Part shown: piece after piece, positions 7,456 through 17,528 of the stretch
Layout of the letters: every line of letters starts with the position of its first letter
Position numbering within the stretch: position 1 is the first letter of the stretch
Position numbers and translations under genes: made by a program
The notes under the pieces: generated by a model
What the model saw: the letters and a program-made list of their open reading frames with translations, nothing else
The model's database searches: none
Told to the model about the DNA's origin: nothing
NCBI RefSeq assembly: GCF_900095175.1
Contig: NZ_LT606946.1
Span: 536,058-600,057 of the forward strand
DNA from: Polynucleobacter necessarius
Lineage (GTDB): Bacteria > Pseudomonadota > Gammaproteobacteria > Burkholderiales > Burkholderiaceae
Length of the DNA stretch: 64,000 nt
Direction of reading: 5' to 3'

Positions 7456-9258
7456 ATGAATCACCCAAAACCCTCTGGAGAAATCAAGGCTGTTGCTATC
7501 GCAACTGCGGATGATTTAAGGGAAACCATTCGTCGCAAAAGCAAGCTCAAAGGCCGTCAAGCAGACGATGTGTCTCTAGCAGAAGTTCGTCAGTTGATTG
7601 GTGATGCACCTCATCGCCGTGATTTATTAATAGAAAATTTACATAAGCTCAATGATGAATATCGTGCTTTGCATGACCGTCATTTAGTTGCCCTGGCAAA
7701 AGAAATGAATTTGCCGATGGCTGAAGTCTACGAAGTTGCTACTTTCTATCATCACTTTGAAGTGGTGCGTGGCAATGATCCCGTTGCTGACATCACGGTA
7801 CGCGTGTGTGATGGCATTGCTTGTGAATTAGCTGGCGCACAAAACCTATTGGCAAAGTTACCAACAATTTTGGGTAATCCTAAAGTCAAAGTAGTTGCAG
7901 CCCCATGTGTAGGCCGTTGTGAGTAGGCGCCTGTAGCGGTAGTGCACCAGTACCCAGTATTGTTTGCGGCCACCGATAAAGTAAGTGCTGCCGTCAAAAA
8001 TAATCTGACGACCCAGCCAATGGCTAAGGACAGCGCCAACTTTGATCCAGCAGCTTTGGCTGAAAAAGGCGTATCTCCTCAAGGTGAAAATCAGGCAGTC
8101 TCCCCAGATTATGTTGGCTATGAGTCTTATCGCGCGCAAGGTGGATATGCTTTAGCCAAAGAAATTATTGACAACAAAAAAGATGCTGAGAGCATCATTA
8201 AGGCCATGGAAAACTCTGGTCTTCGAGGTCTTGGTGGTGCAGGTTTTCCGGCGGGGCGTAAGTGGCGGATTGTGAAGGATCAAGCTGCGCCTAAGTTGAT
8301 GGCGGTAAATATTGATGAAGGTGAGCCAGGTACATTTAAAGACCGTACTTACTTAGAGCATGACCCACATCGTTTCTTGGAAGGTTTACTGATTGCAGCC
8401 AATGTAGTGGGCATTGATACTTGCTATATTTATTTGCGTGATGAGTATCACGGTTGCCGTAAATTACTCGAAGCAGAGTTGGCTAAGCTTAAGGCTAACC
8501 CCCCATTTAAGTTGCCATTGATCGAGTTGCGTCGTGGTGCTGGTGCTTACATTTGCGGTGAAGAATCTGCCATGATTGAAAGCATTGAAGGTAAGCGTGG
8601 CGAACCTCGTATGCGTCCCCCATACATTGCTCAAGTTGGATTGTTTGGTCGTCCAACACTGGAGCACAACTTTGAAACTCTCTACTGGGTACGCGATATT
8701 GTTCAGCGTGGCCCAGAGTGGTTTAGCTCTTTTGGTCGCCATGATCGCAAAGGCTTGCGTAGCTATAGCGTCAGCGGCCGAGTCAAGAACCCTGGCGTGA
8801 AGCTTGCTCCTGCTGGCATCACTATTCAGGAATTGATTGATGAGTACTGTGGTGGCATGCAGGATGGCCACACCTTCTATGGCTATCTACCAGGTGGCGC
8901 ATCAGGCGGTATCTTGCCAGCAACCATGAATGACATCCCGCTTGACTTTGACACTTTGCAACCTTATGGATGCTTTATTGGTTCGGCTGCGGTGATGGTG
9001 TTTGGTGACAAAGACAAAGCGCGCGATATGGCGCTCAACGTCATGCATTTCTTTGAGCATGAAAGTTGTGGTCAGTGCACACCATGTCGTGTGGGTACGA
9101 GTAAAGCTGCCAAGCTCATGCAGTCCAAGTCTTGGGATAAAGAAACTTTAGAAGACTTAGCAACTGTGATGGTCGATGCCTCCATCTGCGGTCTAGGCCA
9201 AGCTGCACCAAACCCCATTCGCTGTATTGCTAAATATTTCCCGCAAGAAGTTGCTTAA
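7456..9258 (+). pseudogene. NAD-dependent formate dehydrogenase beta subunit (NuoE-NuoF fusion) with in-frame TAG
   Basis: This subunit passes electrons from formate oxidation to NAD+ through flavin and iron-sulfur centres in the cytoplasm. The frame covers 600 residues but contains TAG at 7924-7926 (codon 157) inside PCVGRCE-stop-APVAVV, where Gln (CAG) is the obvious ancestor. The first 160 residues are NuoE-like with the [2Fe-2S] Cys pairs CDGIAC and CVGRC. The rest is NuoF-like: the NADH/FMN part GLRGLGGAGFPAGRKW and ICGEESAMIESIEGKRGEPR, and the [4Fe-4S] motif CGQCTPCR with a later Cys in SICGLG. Restart is possible at GTG 7942. It precedes the alpha subunit by 36 bases. Confidence 0.85.
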
Positions 9259-9294
9259 TCAGCAACAAATCACTAAGGGAAAAACGAGACAAAT

Positions 9295-12189
9295 ATGAAC
9301 GCACCAGTAAATCCTAAAGAACTTGAGTTGCAAACCGTAGAGTTCAAGCTAGATGGTCAAACCATCATTTCGTACGAAGGTGAGACCCTTCTCAAGGCGG
9401 CTAAACGCCATGGCATTGATATTCCACATCTGTACTTCAAAGATGGCTATCGTCCTGACGGTAACTGCCGCGCCTGTGTTGTGGAGATTAATGGTGAGCG
9501 TACTTTAGCGCCAAGTTGCTGCCGAAGTGCCACTCCAGGAATGGATGTCAAAGCCAATAGCGAGCGTGCATTGAAGAGTCAAAAGCTCGTGCTGGAAATG
9601 CTCTTATCCGATATGCCTGATGAGGGATTCAAGTGGGTTGGAGATAGCAAGGAAGAGGAGTAAAAAAATCAACATGGTGAGCTCAGTACTTGGGCTGCTC
9701 GTATGGATGTTACGGTGCGCCCTGAGCTCAAGGCATTGCGCCGTGAAAAAGTGAGCAATGACGTATCTCACCCAGCGATGGCGGTGAATTTAGATGCGTG
9801 CATTCAATGTAACCGTTGCGTGCGTGCTTGCCGCGAAGAGCAGGTGAATGATGTGATCGGCTATGCAATGCGTGGTGCGCATAGTGAGATCGTATTTGAT
9901 CTGAATGACCCAATGGGCGATAGTACTTGCGTTGCCTGTGGAGAGTGTGTGCAGGCTTGCCCAACAGGCGCATTAATGCCTAAGGGTTTAATCGGCTCCC
10001 AAACAGTAGATCGCAAAGTGGATTCAGTATGTCCTTTCTGCGGCGTAGGTTGCCAGATTACTTACAACGTTAAAGATGAAAAGATCGTTAGCGTTGAAGG
10101 TTGTAACGGCCCAGCCAACCACAATCGTCTTTATGTTAAAGGTCGCTTTGGTATGGACTACATCCATAATCCTCAGCGCTTAACTAAGCCGCTGATTCGT
10201 AAGGCTGGCGTTGCTAAAGATGAAACCTTGCTTGAAGGCAATCAAGATTGGTCAAACATCTTCCGTGAAGCAACTTGGGAAGAGGCTTTGGAAGTTGCCG
10301 GTGGTGGCCTCAAGAAGCTTAAAGATCAATACGGCAATAAGGTATTGGCTGGCTTTGGCTCTGCTAAAGGCAGCAATGAGGAAGCGTATTTGTTCCAGAA
10401 GCTGGTACGTACTGGTTTTGGTAGCAATAACGTGGACCACTGCACCCGTCTATGTCACGCCTCATCCGTTGCTGCGCTATTAGAAGGTGTGGGTTCTGGT
10501 GCTGTTAGCAATCAAGTGAATGATGTAGAGCACTCTAGTTTGATTATGTTGATTGGCTCTAATCCAACCGCCAATCACCCGGTAGCTGCCACCTGGTTCA
10601 AGAACGCTGCTAAGCGTGGCGCGAAGATTGTGTTGTGCGATCCACGCAAGACCGATATTGCTAAGTATGCCTGGCGCACGATGCAATTCAAGCCAGATAC
10701 TGATGTTGCCATGCTCAATGCCATGATTTACACGGTCATTGAGGAAGGCCTTGCTGATAAGGAATTTATTGCCAATCGCGCGAATAACTTTGAGGCTCTC
10801 AAAGAAAATATCAAGGGCTATAGCCCAGAAGCAATGGCACCAATCTGCGGTATTCCTGCGGAGACCTTGCGTGAAGTAGCACGCGAGTTCGCTACAACTA
10901 AGTCTGCAATGATTTTGTGGGGCATGGGTGTAAGCCAACACGTTCATGGAGCTGATAATGCCCGTTGCTTAATTGCATTAGTCAGCATCACAGGTCAAAT
11001 AGGTAAGCCTGGTTCTGGTTTGCATCCATTGCGCGGTCAGAACAATGTCCAAGGTGCTAGTGATGTTGGTTTGATTCCGATGATGTTCCCGAATTACCAG
11101 CGCGTAGATAACTCAGAAGCGCATGCTTGGTTTGAGAAGTTCTGGGATACGCCGTTAGATAAGAAGCCAGGTTACACCGTTGTAGAGATCATGCATAAGA
11201 TCACTGCTCCGGATAGTGACCCCGACAAGATTCGCGGCATGTATATTGAGGGTGAGAACCCTGCGATGAGTGATCCTGATTTGAATCATGCCCGCCATGC
11301 TTTAGCTTCATTAGATCTCTTAGTTGTACAGGACATCTTTATGACTGAGACAGCATTGCTGGCGGACGTAGTATTGCCTGCAAGCGCATGGCCAGAGAAG
11401 GTTGGTACTGCAAGCAATACCGACCGTATGGTGCAAATGGGTAAGAAGGCAATTAATCCACCGGGTGATGCGAAGCCTGATTTATGGATCATTCAAGAGA
11501 TTGCTAAACGCATGGGTCTCAATTGGAATTACCAGGGTCCAGATGATGGTGTTGCAGCGGTCTATGACGAGATGCGTCAAGCCATGCATGCAGCTATTAA
11601 CGGCATTACTTGGGAGCGCCTGGAAAAAGAATCCAGCGTGACCTACCCATGCTTATCTGCTGAGGATCCAGGTCGCCCGATTGTGTTTGATGATCAGTTT
11701 GCAACACCTGATGGTAAGGTAAAGTTGGTTCCTGCCGATATCATTCCTGCGAATGAGCGCCCAGATGCGGAGTATCCATTTGTGCTGATTACTGGTCGTC
11801 AGTTAGAGCATTGGCATACCGGCAGTATGACGCGCCGTGCAACCGCACTAGATGCGATTGAGCCTATGGCTACCATCTCTATGAATGGCGAAGATATGAC
11901 TCAGCTAGGCGTTTCTGCTGGTGATGTCATTACCGTTCAGTCTCGCCGTGGTGAGGTAGGTATTCATGTGTGTAGGGATGACGGCACACCTCGTGGCGTG
12001 ATCTTTATTCCATTTGCTTACTTTGAGGCAGCCGCCAATCTGATTACTAATCCTGCATTAGATCCATTTGGCAAGATTCCGGAGTTTAAGTACTGCGCAG
12101 TGAAACTTACCAAAGGCGGCCAAGCTTCAGTGTTCATGGGGTACGGTACCAATGATTCCTCAAGGCAATTGGGGAGTGCTACCTCTTAA
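9295..12189 (+). pseudogene. NAD-dependent formate dehydrogenase alpha subunit with in-frame TAA and two lost cluster ligands
   Basis: Catalytic molybdenum/tungsten subunit oxidising formate to CO2. The 964-residue frame is cut by TAA at 9661-9663 (codon 123, SKEEE-stop-KNQHGELSTW). Order: N-terminal [2Fe-2S] domain (GNCRACVVEI, APSCCR); ferredoxin part with ACIQCNRCVRAC and CVACGECVQACP; molybdopterin domain with CPFCGVGC and the metal-ligand Cys in TRLCHAS (Cys, not selenocysteine); C-terminal molydopterin dinucleotide-binding domain with GRQLEHWHTG. Two conserved Cys ligands are Tyr: codon 47 (IPHLYFKD, TAC) and codon 280 (NRLYVKGRFG, TAT; family RLCVKGRFG). Both fit one G-to-A change. A terminator follows at 12207. 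Confidence 0.88.
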
Positions 12190-12206
12190 TAACCTCTTGC
12201 CTGTGT

Positions 12207-12240
12207 AAAAAAGGTTCCGATTGATGGAGCCTTTTTTATT
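12207..12240 (+). terminator. formate dehydrogenase operon terminator
   Basis: Stem AAAAAAGGTTCC/GGAGCCTTTTTT (one G-T pair) with a 7-base loop, ending in a T run, 18 bases after the alpha subunit stop. The rest of the 12190-12403 gap shows no gene. Confidence 0.8.
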
Positions 12241-12403
12241 TCTTAATGCCAAATTGATCATGCCCATTATTGGTGATGCTGCAGTGCATGATAAAAAATT
12301 GAAAAAAATGAGGGGAAATAAGTTTATATAAGGGATTGTAGCTATTGCAATCGCTGATGAAATGACTAAACTACAACAACTATTAAAAATATGAAGATAG
12401 TGC

Positions 12404-13385
12404 ATGTTAAAGATTCTTGTACCGCTATTTGCGTCAGCAGTATTGGCTGCCAATGTTTATGCGGCTGATCCCGTTACCATTAAATTCAGTCATGTGGTCG
12501 CTGAAAATACGCCAAAAGGTCAGGCTGCTTTGAAATTCAAAGAGCTTGCTGAGAAGAAATTACCCGATTTAGTCAAAATTGAAGTGTTCCCAAATTCACA
12601 ACTATTTAGCGACGGCAAAGAAATGGAAGCCCTGTTATTGGGTGACGTACAAATCATTGCACCTTCTTTGTCTAAATTTGACCGCTTTAGCAAACAGGTT
12701 CAGGTGTTTGATTTGCCTTTCATCTTTAAGGATCCTGAAGCAGTGGATCGTTTCCAGTCTAGCGCAGACGGCCAGGCTTTGCTGAAGTCTATGGAGAAAA
12801 AAGGGATTCTTGGTTTGGCTTATTGGCACAATGGTATGAAACAGTTGTCTGCTAACAAACCTATTTTGTTGCCAGACTCTGTTAAGGGTCTCAAGTTCCG
12901 CATTCAGCCATCCGCTGCCTTGGAAGCTGAAATCAAAGCACTTGGAGCAAGCCCTCAAAAAATGGCCTTCTCTGAGGTTTATCAAGCATTGCAAACTGGT
13001 GTAGTAGATGGCCAGCAAAATGCTTGGTCTAACATTTATTCTAAGAAGTTTTACGAAGCTCAAAACACGATTTTGGAAACCAATCATGGTGTGGTTGACT
13101 ATATGGTTGTTGTGAATCCTGCTTTCTGGAATAAGTTGCAACCCAATGTTCGTGATGGCCTAAATTCTGCAATGAGTGAGGCTACCACCTACGGAAATGC
13201 TTTGGCTTCTATCAAAAACATGGAAGCTAGATCCAAAATTGTTGCCGCTAATAAAGCCAAGGTTGTAGCCTTGAATAAAGAGCAATTGGGGCCTTTGGAA
13301 GGCAAAAATGCAGCCAGTGTGGAAGCAATTTGAGCCTCAGATTGGTGCTGGTTTAATTAAAGCTGCAGCTGCAGCTAGCAATTAA
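12404..13385 (+). pseudogene. dctP: TRAP transporter substrate-binding protein DctP, C-terminal frameshift
   Basis: Periplasmic solute receptor of a tripartite ATP-independent transporter, probably for a C4-dicarboxylate or related organic acid. Signal peptide MLKILVPLFASAVLAANVYA is followed by ADPVTIKFSHVV, the DctP family opening. Family hallmarks include KEMEALLLGDVQI, GLKFRIQPS and FSEVYQALQTGVVDGQQNAW with the carboxylate-binding Arg in KFRIQPS. The annotated frame stops at 13333 (SVEAI), but the next frame gives KQFEPQIGAGLIKAAAAASN ending at 13385. The 982-bp span is one base longer than 327 codons, so one inserted base near 13319-13325 (probably a G) explains it. Only the last ~20 residues are affected, so partial function is possible. 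Confidence 0.85.
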
Positions 13386-13438
13386 GCAGTTCTCTAATCT
13401 GAAGAAATATGGAGGGACATTGAGTTGCCCCTTTTTCT

Positions 13439-13978
13439 ATGAAAAATCTATTCAATAACTTTGAGGCATATCTCATCTCGATTCTGCTGGCGTTGATGAC
13501 GACCTTAACTTGTATCAACGTATTTTTTCGTTACGTCCTCACTCAAAGTATCGACTGGGTCTTTGAACTCAATACTTTTTTGTTTGCTTGGGTGATTTTC
13601 CTTGGGGCAGCTTGGGGAATTCGGATTGGCTCGCATATTGGTGTTGACATCATCGTGAAGAACTTGCCTCAAGAAAAAAAGCGGATTGTGGCGATTATTG
13701 CTACCTTAGCTTGCATTTTGTATTCCGGCATTGTTCTCTATGGTGCAAGCATCTATGTTCATAAAATGTTCGATATCGGTATTGTTTGTCAAGATATTGA
13801 ATGGCTGCCTCAATGGGTTCCTCGGATGGCGCTTCCCATAGGCTATCTCTTTATTTTGATTCGTTTTGTAGAGATTTTGTTCAAACTCATTAAGCGTGAG
13901 CAATATAACTTTGGACTGGCTGATGAAGCCGCTGATGCTTTGAAAAATTTCAAGGCTGATGGGGAGGCTGCATCATGA
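13439..13978 (+). CDS. dctQ: TRAP transporter small permease DctQ
   Basis: A 179-residue inner-membrane protein with four predicted membrane helices: YLISILLALMTTLTCINVFF, a second around FLFAWVIFLGAAWGI, a third around IVAIIATLACILYSGIVLYG and a fourth around MALPIGYLFILIRFVEILF. The DctQ family signature RYVLTQSIDWVFELNTFLF is present. It forms the membrane part of the TRAP transporter with DctM, whose ATG overlaps the DctQ stop (ATGA), giving translational coupling. Its frame is intact although both partner genes are broken. Confidence 0.88.
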   Translation: MKNLFNNFEAYLISILLALMTTLTCINVFFRYVLTQSIDWVFELNTFLFAWVIFLGAAWGIRIGSHIGVDIIVKNLPQEKKRIVAIIATLACILYSGIVLYGASIYVHKMFDIGIVCQDIEWLPQWVPRMALPIGYLFILIRFVEILFKLIKREQYNFGLADEAADALKNFKADGEAAS

Positions 13979-15264
13979 GCGCGGCTATATTGGTTATCTT
14001 GTTATTTGCCTTGATGTTCTTGGGGGTACCTATCGCGATTGCATTGGGCTTATCGAGCTTGCTGACCATTATTATGTTTGGCCAAGATTCTTGGCCTCCT
14101 TAGCACTCAAGCTCTTTGAGACGTCTGAGCATTACACCTTGATGGCCATACCTTACTTTATTTTAGGCGGCGCCTTAATGTCGACAGGTGGGGTAGCAAA
14201 GCGTTTAATCCGTTTTGCGATTGCTTGCGTTGGCCATATCCGTGGGGGTTTGGCAATTGCAGCCGTTTTGGCGTGTACATTCTTCGCGGCTGTTTCTGGA
14301 TCTTCGCCGGCCACTGTAGTGGCAATTGGTTCGATCATGATTGCTGGCATGGTCAAAGCGGGTTACGGAAAAGATTACGCTGCGGGGATTTTATGTAATG
14401 CTGGAACACTTGGTATTTTGATGCCGCCCCTCGATTGTGATGGTCGTGTATTATTCCGTGATAGAGTTGTCAGTGGGCCGCATCTTTATTGCTGGTGTCA
14501 TCCCGGCGGTTCTATTGGCAGTTGCGTTAATGGTGGCAATTTACATTAGTGCTCGAGTTATGAATATTCCTGCTGCACAAAAGGCTTCTGCGAAGGAGTT
14601 TTTTGAGTCTGGTAAGGACGCTATTTGGGGTTTCTTATTGCTAGTTATCATCATGAGCGGCATTTATGGTGGCGTCTTTACCCCAACAGAAGCAGCAGTT
14701 GCGGCTTTATACGCTTTGCTGGTATCGGTATTTATATACCGAGACATCAAATGGAAGAATATTCCAGAGGTGTTTAAGGATGCTTCGAAAACAACAGTGA
14801 TGCTGATGTTTATCATCGCCAATGCTATGTTGTTTGCCCATGTATTGACGACCGAGCGAATTCCGCAAATTATGGCAGAGCAGATTTTGGCTTATGGCAT
14901 GCCACCCTGGGCTTTCTTGATTGCGATGAATATCATTCTCTTGATTGCAGGTAACTTTATGGAGCCAACGGCCATCATTTTGATTTTAGGCCCCTTGTTC
15001 TTCTATATAGCTACTCAGCTTGGCATTGATCCAATTCACTTAGGCATCATCATGGTGGTGAATATGGAGATTGGAATGATCACGCCATCAGTTGGACTGA
15101 ACTTGTTCGTAACTTCGGGAATTACGGGTATGCCTCTAACGAAGGTGGTGCGCGCTGCAATGCCTTGGTTAGGAGTATTGTTCTTATTCTTGATTGTGAT
15201 TACCTACGTTCCATCAATCTCCACTTATCTACCGAATTTAATTATGGGTAAGGAGCTGTCTTAG
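13975..15264 (+). pseudogene. dctM: TRAP transporter large permease DctM, two single-base indels
   Basis: Twelve-helix membrane subunit that performs Na+-driven transport. The ATG at 13975 gives MSAAILVILLFALMFLGVPI, but the frame ends at TAG after ..GQDSWPP. One missing T at about 14091 would restore DSLASLALKLFE. The second frame (to 14549) carries the signature AVSGSSPATVVAIGSIMI and then derails at a C4 run (14427-14430); removing one C restores MPPSIVMVVYYSV in the third frame, which runs to 15264. The two shifts compensate, so the total is 429 residues, normal for the family. Residues GFLLLVIIMSGIYGGVFTPT and GNFMEPTAIILI are typical DctM. Confidence 0.88.
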
Positions 15265-15283
15265 CTGCTTAGCTTAGACTCAA

Positions 15284-15310
15284 AAAAAGTCCCGCAATGC
15301 GGGACTTTTT
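15284..15310. terminator. bidirectional terminator between dctM and the rhodanese gene
   Basis: Twelve-base perfect stem AAAAAGTCCCGC/GCGGGACTTTTT with loop AAT, with T runs on both strands. It ends dctM on plus and the rhodanese gene on minus. Confidence 0.85.
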
Positions 15311-15326
15311 ACTTTGTTAATGACGA

Positions 15327-16880
15327 TTAACCAATCAAAAACATATTTTTTTCTTGTTCATCTAGTTGCGCCACCAAGCCAGTTTCCCATTCTAGGTATC
15401 GCCTTGCTGCCTCCTTGTTGCCATCATGGCGGTCGTGTACAAAGAATAGGTAATCAATGCACTCAGAATCTGCTGGCACTGTTGGGGTAGAGACGATATC
15501 TAAAGACTCGGGGAAGAGATTGTTTTTGCACAAATAGATTTGAGGATTTTGTCCGCTAGTGGCTAGTTGAGCATAAGCACCTTGCGCAACGATGCGATCT
15601 TCAGCAATACACACAATGGGGCCTTTATGATCTTGGATGGATTTCAGAAGGTGAGGTCGAATTGTCCAAACTGCCCCTGCAATATGCCCTTTACGATATT
15701 GCATGCTTGATCGTAGATCTAGAAAAAGAGCATCGCCTTGCGCATGTGCGCTGACTAATTCGGAGTCGGTCAGTATGTGAGTACCCGTGAGGTTGGCGCC
15801 AACAATTTGCGGTAGGGACACCTTGCTTTGAATTCCATCCTTTAAAACAGATACATCATGCCCCATTTGTTTAAGCCAGCTAGCTACGGTAATTGCTCGT
15901 GTCCCATCTGAGTCATATAAGACTATTCTGGCATTGCGCACCCCGATAAACTGATCGGTTGCTTGAATCAATTGGCCGCCTGGTGTGTGCTGCGCTCCTG
16001 GCAGAGATTTTTGTTTGAATTCTTCCGCAGTACGCACATCACATAGATAGAGTGACCGATCCATTTCTGTTGCCCATTCATTAAATTGAGCATCGCTAAT
16101 GATGGGAACTTGGAAGCGGTTTGCCAATGCGGCGATATTGACTAACCACTGATCATCAACCTTTGCTTGTGGGTAAGGGTGGGATTTGCCGCGTTCAAGC
16201 GGAAAGTCTTCTAGGTACCAGTCTTGGGTGCCATTTTCCAGGGCAAATACAGGATTACGAATGCCTAGATTAATTAAGGTTTGCGCACCAATGATGCTCC
16301 GTGTTCGGCCTGCGCAATTTATCACAATAGGGGTGTTTGAATTGCTGACTATGCTTTGAATGCGATAGCTTAGTTCACCATTAGGACAGCATGATGCCCC
16401 TGGAATACTCATCTTCTTAAACTCACTTTGAGGTCTGCCATCTAAGATGATGACATCCTCAGAAGATTGAATTTTTTTCATTAATGCTGTGGCTGTAATA
16501 CGCGGCGTCTGAAAATGATGCTCGATTAATTCACCAAAGGTTTTCGACGGCAGGTTTACACCCGCAAATAAGGTAAAGCCGGCATCAGACCATCCTTTTG
16601 TGCCGCCATCCAATATAAAGAGATTGCTGTAAGCTATTGCATCTAAAGCTTTAGCAGCTTGTTGGCAAATACCTTTCCCATCATCATCGTATAAAACAAC
16701 CTTGACATCTTTGCGGGGAACTAAGCGAGTGATCTCACCCTCGAGCCGACTAAAAGGTAAGGACGTAGCTAGAAATAAATGGGATTCGCCGTATTGACCG
16801 TGCTCACGAACATCGAGAACTGCCAGCTCTTGAGTGCTATGCAGCCATTGTTTTAAGGTCTTAGCGTCGATATATTGCAT
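15327..16880 (-). CDS. four-domain rhodanese-like protein
   Basis: A 517-residue cytoplasmic protein made of four rhodanese domains (about 1-110, 125-235, 260-360, 375-465). Only the second has the catalytic Cys loop (NCAGRTRS). The equivalent loops of the others lack Cys: LYDDDGKG, LYDSDGTR, IAEDRI. One sulfurtransferase site with three structural or docking domains is the likely arrangement. It starts 9 bases after the cupin gene, so the two form an operon, and the pairing with a thiol-dioxygenase-like protein suggests sulfur-compound conversion, for example sulfite to thiosulfate. The frame is intact. Domain 1 begins YIDAKTLKQWL with LDVREHGQYGESHL. Confidence 0.85.
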   Translation of the reverse strand: MQYIDAKTLKQWLHSTQELAVLDVREHGQYGESHLFLATSLPFSRLEGEITRLVPRKDVKVVLYDDDGKGICQQAAKALDAIAYSNLFILDGGTKGWSDAGFTLFAGVNLPSKTFGELIEHHFQTPRITATALMKKIQSSEDVIILDGRPQSEFKKMSIPGASCCPNGELSYRIQSIVSNSNTPIVINCAGRTRSIIGAQTLINLGIRNPVFALENGTQDWYLEDFPLERGKSHPYPQAKVDDQWLVNIAALANRFQVPIISDAQFNEWATEMDRSLYLCDVRTAEEFKQKSLPGAQHTPGGQLIQATDQFIGVRNARIVLYDSDGTRAITVASWLKQMGHDVSVLKDGIQSKVSLPQIVGANLTGTHILTDSELVSAHAQGDALFLDLRSSMQYRKGHIAGAVWTIRPHLLKSIQDHKGPIVCIAEDRIVAQGAYAQLATSGQNPQIYLCKNNLFPESLDIVSTPTVPADSECIDYLFFVHDRHDGNKEAARRYLEWETGLVAQLDEQEKNMFLIG

Positions 16881-16889
16881 CGCGATGCA
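16876..16889. repeat. 14-bp perfect palindrome at the rhodanese start
   Basis: TGCATCGCGATGCA lies between the cupin stop and the rhodanese ATG, overlapping the start codon. It could be fortuitous or affect translation of the second gene. Confidence 0.4.
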
Positions 16890-17393
16890 TTATTCAATTA
16901 AAGTAAATCGGTCTCGGGTCACATGAGCCATATTCGTGCCCTCAATGCGAATGAGGCTGGTTGGCTCTACTCGCGTTGGCGAGTGGATATCACCCTCGTT
17001 ATAAACATGGGCAACTCCTGGTGTTAGGCGATAGGTGTCCGTCATGCGTACTATTCCGAGCTTTTCACCATGCGCTTTTTCTACTAAGACGTAATCATGC
17101 ATTTGTGTCTCACCACTAGCTTGACCATAGATTGCCCAAGAATGTGCATGGTCATGTGGTTCAGATGTTTTGGGGCCGGTATAGCGATATGCCACGATAC
17201 AAAAACCTAGCTCAGGATCTTCATAGAGTACTGCGCGTTCGGGAGTGTCTGGGCCAAGATAGCTTTTGACGGCCTCAGCATCTTGTAGCACTTGGCGTAA
17301 GAGATTAGCCACTTCAATTCGACCCTTAGGCCCACCATCTTTTTTGAGGATAGCATGGCATTGTGCGGCAAAGCTTTTTAGGCTCAAATCCAT
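16890..17393 (-). CDS. cysteine-dioxygenase-like cupin protein
   Basis: A 167-residue cupin of the thiol dioxygenase type, which uses non-haem iron to oxidise a thiol to a sulfinate. The metal-binding motif is PHDHAHSWAIYG (His80, His82, His84 region), with E in GET and a second cupin motif around TPGVAHVYNEGDIHSP supplying the third His. It lacks obvious secretion signals. Substrate is not fixed by the sequence: cysteine, 3-mercaptopropionate or a related thiol are possible. It is the first gene of the operon with the four-domain rhodanese. GGGGA upstream is a good ribosome-binding site. Frame intact. Confidence 0.8.
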   Translation of the reverse strand: MDLSLKSFAAQCHAILKKDGGPKGRIEVANLLRQVLQDAEAVKSYLGPDTPERAVLYEDPELGFCIVAYRYTGPKTSEPHDHAHSWAIYGQASGETQMHDYVLVEKAHGEKLGIVRMTDTYRLTPGVAHVYNEGDIHSPTRVEPTSLIRIEGTNMAHVTRDRFTLIE

Positions 17394-17480
17394 TAAATTG
17401 TCCCCATTAATTGGTTTATATTTATGAGCATTATTCTACAAGGGCGCTGGGTTTTGCCGCTAAGTCATCCTCTACGATAG

Positions 17481-17497
17481 GGCTCGAAATTCGAGCC
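17481..17497. promoter_or_regulatory. inverted repeat upstream of nadB
   Basis: GGCTCGAA-A-TTCGAGCC, an 8-bp perfect dyad 31 bases before the nadB ATG. The spacing suits an operator. I found no clear copy in front of nadA, so a common nad regulator is not shown. Confidence 0.4.
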
Positions 17498-17528
17498 TTG
17501 ACTCATTTGCCCTTAGAATGAGTTCTCC

